Shown piece by piece: positions 1 through 10,200 of a stretch of DNA of 64,000 nt. Source of the DNA: Hamadaea flava. Lineage in GTDB: Bacteria; Actinomycetota; Actinomycetes; Mycobacteriales; Micromonosporaceae. The DNA lies in NCBI RefSeq assembly GCF_024172085.1, contig NZ_JAMZDZ010000001.1, positions 1,240,001 through 1,304,000 of the forward strand, given 5' to 3'. A model generated the notes under the pieces. It was not told the DNA's origin. It did no database searches and was given only the letters and a program-made list of their open reading frames with translations. A program made the translations under genes and the position numbers. Positions within the stretch are counted from its first letter, which is position 1, and each line of letters starts with the position of its first letter.

Positions 1-1212
1 GTCGGCGTACTGGGCGAGCCGGATCAGGGCCTGCCGGTTGCGGCTGGTCTGCGCCGGGATCACCGAGGCCGGCGGATAGAACTGCTCGAACAGGTCCGAC
101 CGCTTCGGGTACATCTCGAAGGTGAAGCTGAAGATCTTCTGGTCGGCCCACATCCAGTCGCTGATGATGCCGTCCGCGATGTAGAGGCCGCTGGCCTGGC
201 CGGGCCAGTAGCCGTTGAGGTCGGCCATCTCGGTGCCGATCGCGCGGTGCGCGGCGTACGCGTCCGCGGTCAGCGGAGCCACCACGGTGCTCGTGGTGTA
301 CCCGAACGGCCACAGCACCAGCTGCGAGTACGTGTGGATGTCCAGGTGCTCGGTGATCTGCTGGACGCCGGCGACCCGGCGGCTGAGCACGAAGTCCCGG
401 ATCACCTGGGTCTCCTTGGCCGAGAAGGCCGCCGACCCCCGGTAGGTGTCGTTCGACTTGACCCCCGACGATCCGGCGCAGCAGCCCCACTTGTAGCCCC
501 AGTTGCGGTTGAGGTCGGTGCCGATCGCCGTGGAGCCGGAGTTCGGCTGCCGGTTCTTGCGCCAGTAGCTGCTGGTGGCGAAGTCGTACGTGGCGCCGTC
601 CGGGTTGGCCATCGGGATGATCCAGATCTCCCGGTTGTCCACGATCTTGGTGATCGCCGGGTCGCTGCCATAGTCGTTGAGCAGCATGTTCGCCAGGTAC
701 AGCGCCATGTCCACGGTGAGGTGCTCGCGGGCGTGCTGGTTCGCCGTGAACAGCATCTCCGGCTCGGTCTCGTCGACTCCGACGTTGTCGGAGATCTTGA
801 GGGCGACGATGTCCTTGCCTTCGAAGGACTTGCCGATGACCTGCTGGGAGGCCAGCGTCGGGTAGAGCCCGACGAGCCGGGCCACCTCGGCCTGCATCTC
901 GGGATAGTCGGTGTAGCCGGGATCGACCGGACCGAACGTCGCCGCCAGCGCCGTGGCCGTCATCGTGTCCACTTTGAGGCCCTGCTTGCGCAGTTTGGCC
1001 GCCTGATCCGGGCGAGCCTTGACGTACACCGCTCCTTCGTCCACATCGGTCACGACGGCTCCGGCCCGGTCCAGCAGGATCTCCTGGCCCGGCTCCAGTC
1101 CGCGTACTCGATAGGTCTGCGCGGCGGGTGCGCCGGCCGCGGGCGTGCTGAACAGGCTGAACGCGGCGCCCAGGGCGAGCACCGACAAGGCGGACGCGAC
1201 TGTTCGCCGCAT
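1..1212 (-). CDS. Secreted M14 zinc carboxypeptidase, C-terminus beyond the window
   Basis: A secreted metallo-carboxypeptidase that would remove C-terminal residues from peptides outside the cell. The visible 404 residues start with a Sec signal peptide ending near AGAPA, then a propeptide-like segment (about 30-100) and the M14 fold. The zinc motif HARE lies near residue 160, the third zinc ligand is probably the His of DIHTYSQ near residue 292, and the catalytic Glu is in TFEMYP near residue 365, so the active site is complete in the visible part. The ATG at 1212 has GGAGG five bases upstream. It lies 61 nt downstream of the giant RTX gene on the same strand, but a strong hairpin separates them, so independent or attenuated transcription is likely. 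The frame runs open off the left edge; family members are usually 400-450 residues before any C-terminal extra domain. Confidence 0.93.
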   Translation of the reverse strand, partial: MRRTVASALSVLALGAAFSLFSTPAAGAPAAQTYRVRGLEPGQEILLDRAGAVVTDVDEGAVYVKARPDQAAKLRKQGLKVDTMTATALAATFGPVDPGYTDYPEMQAEVARLVGLYPTLASQQVIGKSFEGKDIVALKISDNVGVDETEPEMLFTANQHAREHLTVDMALYLANMLLNDYGSDPAITKIVDNREIWIIPMANPDGATYDFATSSYWRKNRQPNSGSTAIGTDLNRNWGYKWGCCAGSSGVKSNDTYRGSAAFSAKETQVIRDFVLSRRVAGVQQITEHLDIHTYSQLVLWPFGYTTSTVVAPLTADAYAAHRAIGTEMADLNGYWPGQASGLYIADGIISDWMWADQKIFSFTFEMYPKRSDLFEQFYPPASVIPAQTSRNRQALIRLAQYAD

Positions 1213-1237
1213 TGATTACCTCCGCGAGGGATGGGGT

Positions 1238-1266
1238 GGCCGGTGGGCGGGGTCCGCCCACCGGCC
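1238..1266 (-). terminator. Perfect 13-bp hairpin between RTX gene and carboxypeptidase
   Basis: GGCCGGTGGGCGG (1238-1250) and its exact complement (1254-1266) are separated by a 3-nt loop, 8 nt after the stop codon of the RTX gene. There is no U-tract, as is common for actinobacterial terminators. It probably ends or attenuates RTX transcription before the carboxypeptidase gene. Confidence 0.75.
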
Positions 1267-1273
1267 GTGAGGG

Positions 1274-4200
1274 TCAGTCGGTGCAGGAGACCGGGTCGGA
1301 GAAGTGGCCGGGCGTGCCCGGGTACGCCTTCCCCGCGCCGTGCCCACCGGTGTCGCCGACGTAGGTGAAGGCGAGTTCGCCGAAGGCGGAGGTGCCCGCC
1401 GTGCCCACGTCGGCCGCCGTACGCCCGGCGCCGGACGCCCAGGCGAGCCTGGTCAGGAAGTCCTGCATGGCCGGGCTGTGCTGGCGGATGTCGTTGTAGC
1501 CGCCGTAGGACGCATTGCAGTGGAGGTAGAGGTTGTAGGCGCCGTTCCAGTCGAACAGCCGGTCGCCGGCGTTCGGCCCGTTCTGCGCCACGTCCGCTTC
1601 CAGGACGTCCCGGTCCCAGCCGCCGTAGATCCAGTCGGTGCCCTGGTGGTGCTGGTTGTCGGCGTCCGACGCGTCGGCCATGTCGGTCATCTGGAACCAC
1701 AGGCACGGGTCCCGGGTGATGCCGTTGACGTCGGTCGGCCACCGGCCGGGCTGGCAGTCCGCGACCACGCCGCGCGGCTTGACGTCGAGCACGTCGGAGC
1801 CGAAGCCCTCGTCGTCGCTCTCCCCGGAGCCGCCGAAGACGTGGTCCACGAAGCGGTCGTTCGTGCCCCGGGACGAGGCGGTGAACACCCCGTTGACGAG
1901 GCAGTCGGGCGTCGCCGCGTCGAGGGTCGGGTCGCAACCCTTGCCGCCCCAGAGGACGTCCGAGCCCGCCGCGCCGAAGATGTCGTCGCCGCCGCTGTCG
2001 CCGTTGATGACGTCGTCGCCCCAGCCGCCGTGGATGTCGTCGTTGCCCGAACCACCGCGGATCAGGTCGAAGCCGCCTTCGGTCAGCCCGTTGTGCGGCA
2101 TCGCCGGGTCCGTCGGCGACCCGATCCAGACGTCGCCATCGGTGTCGTGCCGCAGGTCCGCCCGCCGGTCGTACGCGCCGAGGCGGAAGCCGGTGAACGT
2201 CTCCTGCGGAACACTGGACAGCGTCATGGTGAAGCCGAGCGCAGCCACGTCGTCGGCGTTGAGGTACTGGTTCATCAGGCCACCGCGGTCGCCGACGATG
2301 GCGTCCTCACCGGCCTCGCCGTAGATCGTGTCCGAGCCCAGCTCGCCGAACAGGTCGTCGTCGCCGGAGCCGCCCCAGACGGTGTCGTCGCCGTCCTGGC
2401 CCCAGATCCCGTCGTTTCCGCCGTCGCCGTAGAGCTGGTCGGCACCCCAGGCGCCGTTCGGCTCACAGGTCGGCTGGGCGGTGGTGCAGAACCGGGTGGA
2501 CGGGCCGGGCAACGCCGGGTCGTGCGTACGCACCACGGTGGCGTTGGTCAGGTCGGAGCCGGTCGCGTAGCGCTCGGCGTACACCTTCTCCTTGCCGTTG
2601 AGCACCGTCCGGATCAGCGACCCGTTGTCGCCGAGGACCACGTCGTCGCCGCCGTCGCCCTCGACCACGTCGGCCCCGTCCCGGAAGCCGGCCGCCGAAC
2701 TACCGCCGATCAGGTCGTCCTGGCCGTCGGGCGTACCGGTGCCTACGAGGTCTCCGGCCGCACCGGCCGCACCCGGCCACGGCTGCGCCGGCAACGGAGT
2801 CACCGTGCTGTGCCCAGCCGCTCCGAGCGGGAGGTCGCCCCGCAAGGTGTCGGTGCCGCCGTTGCCCTCGAGGTAGTCGGCGTCGCCGTCACCGGTGATC
2901 GCGTCGTCGCCGTCCTGGCCGTACGCGAGGTCGGCGCCGTCGCCGCCGCTGATCCGGTCACCGCCGTGGCGTACCGGATCGGCGTTGCCCCGGTCGAGCA
3001 GCGAGATGATCCTCGGCAGGTACGCCGACCCGTCGGCGTTGAGCCGGCCGGTCACCGCCGACGCCGCTTCCCCGGCCAGCGGGCGCAGGATCGCGCCGTT
3101 GTCGCCGAGGATCACGTCGGAGTTCGGCCCGCCGAAGAGGGCGTCCGCCGCGTCCGGCTGACCGGTTCCGCTGACCGCGTTGTCCACGGTGGAGGAACCA
3201 CCGACCAGATCGTCGTCGCCGAGGTCGCCCTCGACCCAGTCGCTGCCCGGCCCGCCCTCGGCGTAGTCCGCGCCCGCGCCGCCCAGCACGCGGTCCGCCC
3301 CGCCCTGCCCGAGCAGGACGTCGTCGGAGCCGAGCCCGGCGAGGTAGTCGCCGGCGCTCGTCCCGGCGGCCGGGGTCAGGCCGAGGTCCAGCAGCACGAT
3401 GGCGCGCTGCGGAACCGCTCGGCCGGCCACGATCCGGGCGGGCGTGCCGTCGGTGAACCTGGCGTTGTCCCCGGCGATCAGGTCGTCGTCGGCGTCGCCG
3501 ATCAGCCGGTCGGAGCCGTCGGGCCGGCCCACACCGGGCGACGCCTCTTGCGAGGAGCCGCCGATGATCTGGTCGTCGCCGTCACCGCCGCTGACCGTGT
3601 CCGCGCCGTTGTTGCCCTCGATGACGTCGGAGTCGCCGTCGCCGGTGATCAGGTCGTCGCCCAGGCCGCCGTAGATCCGGTCGTCCTGCGCGCCGCCGTG
3701 CAGCACGTCGCCCGCTCCGGCGGTCGGGGTGGTCCCGTTCAGATCCAACGGGTACGCCCCGGAGCCGCCGTCGGCCGGCGTGCCGTTGTCGCCGACGATC
3801 TGGTCCGCGCCCTCCTCGCCGTAGACGTAGTCGGTGCCCTGGTCGGTCTCACCGGCGGCCCGGCTTCCGCCGTAGAGGACGTCCGCGCCGTCGCCGCCGT
3901 AGATCTGGTCACCGCCGTCGTCGCCCTCCACGGTGTCGACGTCGCCGCCGCCGTAGAGACCGTCGTTGCCGGCGTTGCCGTAGACGGTGTCGAGCCCGGC
4001 GTCGCCGAAGATCTGGTCGACGCCGTCGCCGCCCCACGCCTTGTCGTCGTCCCCGCCGAGGGCGAGGATGTCGTCGCCGAGCTGGCCGCAGGCGCGGTCG
4101 GCTCCGCTGCCGAGGTCTGTGCGGTCGTCACCGCCGCCGGCCGTCACCACATCGGCTCCGGCCCCACCCAGGATCAGGTCGGCCGAACCCTGCACGGCCG

Positions 4201-7200
4201 GAACCGGCTGGGCGAAGGTGGCGCTGTCGGCGCACGCCTCGGCGGTCAGGTGCTTGTCGCCGAAGATCGTCGCGCCGCCGTCGCCGCCGATGATGTGGTC
4301 GCTGCCCAGGCCGCCGACGAGCAGCTTGGTCTGCGACTGCGTACCGGCGGGCAGCGGGTGGTGGCTGACCGGGCGGAACGGCCCGTAGCCGTCGGTGCCG
4401 TCCGGTGCGCCGACGTCGGAGGGCTCGGCGATGAGGTAGTCGTCGCCGGGGCCGCCGAAGATCTGGTCGGTGCCGTAGCCGCCGATCAGCACGTCGTTCG
4501 CGCCGTAACCCTTGATGGAACCGGTCTGGCCGTTGGCGGAGTGGGAGACGACCAGGTCGACGCCCGCGCTGCCGTAGACCTCGTCCTGACCGCCGCCGGT
4601 GTCCACCATGTTCGTCAGGCCGCTGTCGCCCACGCCGTCGGCGTCCGGGTCGGACGGCACGCCTTGGGCGTACGTGTAGATCTTGTCAGGACCGTTGCCG
4701 CCGTTGACGCTGTCGGAACCGGCCCCGCCGACCATGACGTTCGTCCCGTTGGTCTTGGTGTCGTCGACCATCGCTGCGAGTGTGTCGTCGCCGCCGTTGC
4801 CGTAGACGGTGTTGCCGCCGTGGCCGACCGTCACCGTGTCCACACCCGACCCGCCGTCCGGGTCTTCCGCGGGCGGGGTCAGGCTGGCCCAGTTCACGAC
4901 GCCGGTGAGGTTCTTGCCGCCGGCGCTCACGTTCTGGGTGGTGTAGCCGAGGCCGTTGTCCCCGGCGACCGTGCCGGTGCCGTCGCCCGTGGTGATGGCG
5001 TCGTTGCCGGGACCACCGGCGACCCAGGCGGTCGCGCCGGGCGCCTCGGCGGTGACGATGGTGTCGTCGCCGGGGCCGCCGTCCACGTACGCCGGTCCGG
5101 TGCCGGTGCGGATCTGGTCCTTGCCGTCCGAACCGAACACGACGGCGGTCTTGTCGAACGGAGACGCCGTGCCGTTGCCGGACGGGTCGCCGTCACCGAG
5201 GAAGATCACCGACATCGCGGTCTTGTCGGCGTCGCTGACCGAGTAGCCCCGGCCGTCGACGACCACCCGCTTCAGGTTCGGGTCCAGGAACTGCTGCGTA
5301 CGCCCCAGCGCCTCGACCGCGAACCCGTCGAAGTCGTCGCTGCCGCCCGGCTCGTTGGCATCGGCGTAGTGCAGCGCGTACACCTTGACCACGTCACCGG
5401 GGTAGGTGCCGGCGGTGTTGTCCCAGGCCGCGTGCCCACGCTCAGCGGACTTGCCGAACTTGCCCGCGAAGACCACCAGGGTGTCCCCGGTGACCCCGCC
5501 CAGTTCGGGCGGCGGCGGTGAACAGTCGGGTTGTGCCCGGAAGTCGAGCAGAACCGCGTTGACCAGTGTGAAGCTCCACGTCTTGGAGAACAGGAACAGG
5601 TCGATGGTGATGTAGACCCGCAGGAACACCGACAGCTGGCCGCTGGTGGTGAACAGGCAGATCGGGTTCGTCAGCAGGGCCTGCAGGAACTCGCTGAGGC
5701 GGAACTTCCCGTCGTTGTCCGGGTCGTTCCAGGCGAACCCGACCGTCAGGCGTACGCCGCCCTCGATGCCGGCCTTCACGATCAGCAAGGTGACCTCGGC
5801 CCCGGCCGCGATCTCGCCGCGGAGCGTCACGACGGGAACGGTGACGCCGTTGGCATCGGTCGTCTTGAAGTACAACCCGTCGAGCAGGCTCACGGCATTG
5901 ATCGCAGTGCCGTCGGTCGCCGCCTCGATCGCGTGGCGGATGCCCTTGGTGTCCAGTCCGGCCATGAACCGGGCGGTCACCGAGGCGCTGCCGGACAGCG
6001 TGATCATCACCGGCGGCGGGGCGTACACCGGGCCGAACGACTGGCGCCAGGAGAAGCCCAGCTCCAGCGGGCCGGAGTCGAACCCGACCAGCTCCACGTC
6101 CTGGCCCAGCAGCAGGCCGAACAGCGACCCGGGGTTGTCGAAGATCGGGAAGGTGAAGCCGATCTTCGCCGCGTTGCTCTTCTGCCCGGCCGGGGCGTCG
6201 AACAGCTTGGCACCGTTGGACGCGCCGTCGACCTTGGACTTGACCTCCTGTGCGCTGACCGGCTGCGGGTTGTCGATCAGGCTCGCCGCCGACGCCGGGG
6301 AGGCGAGGGTGGTCAGCGCCTTCGCCGGGTTGACGAAGAACGCGCCGATCGGGATCTTGCAGCTGGCCGTGCAGTCCGGAATGTGGTTGATGAAGTCGAT
6401 CACGGCCCGGACGGTGTCCACGAAGTCGAGGTTCGGGCCGCCGTTGAGGGTGCTGAACGTCTTCGCCAGCCAGATCAGGGTGATGTCCGGGCCGCCGGCC
6501 GCCTTCGAGAGGTCGGACAGGACCGGGATCGGCGCGTACAGGGTGTCGATGACCGGCTGGAGCGGCCCGGTCACGGACTTCACCTTGTCCAGGACCGGCT
6601 TCAGGATCTTGCTGAAGAACGCGCCCGCGTCGATGGCGATGTCGGAGAACTCGATGTTCAGGTTGCCGGGCACCAGTTCGCCGGTGTGGTTGCTGATCCC
6701 CCAGCCCAGCTTGAACCGGGCGCTGATACCCGGCAAGGCCGAGCCGACCTCCGTGCTCGGATCGACCTTGGCGGTCAGCTGCCAGTCGATGGCGATCGTC
6801 GCGGTGAGGTTGGTCTTCATCAGCGAGCCGAGGTCGCCCAGCTCGGACAGGGTCAGCTTGGCGTTCGGGTCGGCGGTGCACGGGCTTGCCGCGAAGCAGC
6901 TCTCCTCGCCCGCGGAGCCCTTCAGGTCGATCGCGAAGTACGCGCTCGCCAGCGGCGCCGTCGACTTCTTCTCGGCGAGCACCTGGATGAAGGCCAGCTG
7001 CGCCTCCAGGTCGTCCGCGTCGAACTTGGCGCCGATCTGCAGTTCCGGCGACAGATCGCCGCCGGAGTGGGTGGCCACGTAGAAACCCTCGGTTCGGTCG
7101 AGGACCAGGTCGAGGTGCAGCTTCCAGCCGAGCGCCACGTGCACGCCGCCGGTGTCGCCCTTCTTCGCCTTCAGCGCCAGCCCCGGTACGCCCAGGTCGA

Positions 7201-10200
7201 GCGGGACGTCGGTGCCCAGGCAGTCAGGTCCGGTACAGCCGTCCACAGCGGACGGGCTGCCGCGTTGCGTGGTCAGCTGGATGCGTACCGACTGGACTTC
7301 GGCGAGCGAGCACGGCTCGGCCACGCCCTGACGGCAGGCGACGTCGACGGCGAGCGCCGGATCGAGTTGCTGCATCGCCGCGGTCAACGCGGTGTCCAGC
7401 CCGTCGCTGTTGGCCGGGGCGTTGGCGAGCACCGGGCCGATGGCGGCCTTGATGTCCTCGCGCAGTTGATGGATGAACCGCTGACCCTGCTGGAGGTCGT
7501 CACCGACCAAGGGCAGTTTGCCGTCGAAGCTGGCCAGCCGCAGCGCCTCCTCCAGCTTGGCGAGGTAGCCGTCGATGCCGACGTTGAAGTCGGTCAGCTT
7601 GAGCACCAGGCTTTGGAGGCAGGGCCCGAGGTCGGGCAGCTGCGGGGTCAGGTCGAAGTCCTTGGTCGCCGTCAGCGACAGCACGTTGCTGCCGGCCGGC
7701 GGGTCGCAGTCGTTGAGGAAGATCGGCGCCCGGGCGCACAGGGCGATGTTCGCGCCGCCGACGCCGTTGCCGCAGTCCACGCCGTCGGTGGTCAGCTCCG
7801 GGCTGAGCCCCAGGAACCCGTCCAGCACCGGCTTGTCCTCGTCGCCGCCGGTGCCCAGGCCCACCTTCAGGTTGCCCTGGACGCTCGCGTAGTCGCCCGG
7901 CTTGCCGAGTTCGAGCGCGAGCGGCCCGACGCGGGCGGCCAGCGCGACCTGGTTGGCGGCGACCGAGACGGTCACCCCGGCGTGCGAGGAGTGGTCGAGC
8001 AGCGGGGCCGCGTCCAGCGACAACGGCAGCAGCAGGCCGAGGCTCGCCTCGCCGGTGACGTCCAGCGCCACCGTGCCCGACGAGTCGAGGCTGACCAGGT
8101 CGCCCGCACCGGACCAGGCGAAGGTGAGTGGCGCGCCGGTGTGGAACTTGCGCTTCCAGTCCAGCCCGATCCGCAGGTACGGGCCGCCTTCGCGCTGGTC
8201 GAGGGCGAAGCTCAGGCCGCTGCCCTCGCCGATGGTCTTGTTGACCATGTCCAGCGCGTCCTGCAGCGTCTCCGGCGGGTTCGCCAACAGCCGGTCGACC
8301 GCCTCGGCCAGTTCCGGGCGGACGGCGTACGCCGCACCGGCCTCCGGCGTCGCCGACCCGGCCGCGGCGATCCGCAGGGTCTGGTCGTCGACGACGTCGA
8401 GGATCCGGTACGCCTTCGTCCCGATGACGACGGTCCGGTCCTTGAGCCGTTGCGGGAACGCGGAGTTCGCATCCCGGCTCTCGTCCTTCAGCAGGAAGTT
8501 CGAGTTCTCCGCGGTGTAGCTGACCGAGGTGCCGACGCCGCTCTCGTCGCTGCCCATCATCTCGCGGGGCGACTTGCCGAGCAGCGGGATCTTCTGGTCC
8601 ATGATGCCGCTGCCGCCGTTGGCCGCCGCGAGCGCCTGGTTGATCAGCTTGATCGCCTCGACGACCGTGGCGAACAGGGCGTTCGGGTCGTCGGCGTTGA
8701 AGTCCAGCGAGTAGAGCCCGTCGAGGTTGGTCGCGTTGATCACCGGGTCGCCGCCGGCGGTCTGGCTGAAGGTGGCGCTGATGCCCTCGCCGAGGATCCC
8801 GGTGTCGCCCGGGACGGTCAGCCGCACCGATCCGGTCGTCCGCACGGACGACGTGACGTCGAGCAGGCTCGCCGGGTCGGTCTGCAACTTCTGGAACAGC
8901 GCGCCCAGGCTGAGATCCTGGGCCTGCTTGAACTTCACGCTCAGCATGGCGGGCGCGGCCGCGGCCTTGCCCACGGCCAGCGAGCCGTTCACGCGTACCT
9001 TGAGGAAGCCGACCTTCGTGTAGAAGTCGATCGCCGAGGTGATCGGGAAGTCGGCGGTGAACAGCGGGGTGTTCGGGTCCGTCCGCAGCAACACCCGGTC
9101 GGCGTTCGCGGTGGCGTCGCCGACGTTGTCCCGCAGATCGAGGACCAGCGTGATCGCGGCGGTGTAGGCCGGCTTGACCTGGGCCAGGCTCGCCTGTGCG
9201 TTCGCCGTACGCAGACTGGTCTTCTTGCCGTCGTCCAGTGTCTGGGTGAAGGAGTCGCCGAGCTGCACGGCCCCGATGTGCGGGTCGGAGCTGCTGATGA
9301 CCCAGCTGCTGTCGTCGCCGGGGCGGCCGCCGATCCATTCGCCCGTCAGGGTCACCGTGGTCGCCGTGTTGTCCGCCACGGTGCCGGCGGAGGTGCCGGC
9401 CACCACCCGCTGGCCCTTCAACGCACCCGGCGTGAACCGGTTGGTGGGCACCGAGAAGCCGCTGGGGGTGAACGTCGCGCCCTTGCCCGAGACGCTCGCC
9501 GCACCCGGGTCCAGCGCGACCGCCGAGCCCGGCGTACGCGCCAACGCAAGCGAGAAGGCGAGCTTGTCCCCGGCGAACGACATCGGCGTCGAGCCGAGCA
9601 GTCCCTCGTCCGACAGCAGCTTCAGCAGTTGCTGCAACGAGGTGAACCGAGGCTGGCCCGCCTTGGCCGGATCGTCGGTGCCCGGGACGAAGTCGGGGTC
9701 TTCCGGCTTGGGATACGTGTGCTTCTTCAGGAACGCCGTGACCTTCTCGTTGACGGCCACCGCGTCGGCGTACGTGCCGCGCAGGAACGGCAGGTTGAGG
9801 TTGCCCGCCGCCTTGCTGCCCTGCACGCCCGACAGGAACGTGGCGAGCTGGGCCAGTCCGGCCGCCAGGTCGAGCGGACTCATGTTCTTGAACTTGGCGA
9901 TCGTGCCGTCCAGCCCGGACGTGCCGACGGTCGGCTGCCCGGTGCTGACGTCCGGCCAGGCGACCGTGACGGTCGCGTCGAGGGTCGGCAGCCCGACCGG
10001 TGCGCCGCTCGCGGCCGCTCCGAGTTTGATCGTGGCGTTGATCGAGCCCGGTCCGGCCTCCGTCGCGTCGTCGGAGATCTTGCCGCCGCCGGCGCCGTCC
10101 AACGCCGCCGTGACCAGACCGGTCAGCGAACCGGGAGAGCTGAGTTCACCGCCCGTGCCGAAGGCGAGCTTGCCGTCGCCGTTCGGGTCGTTCACGCGTA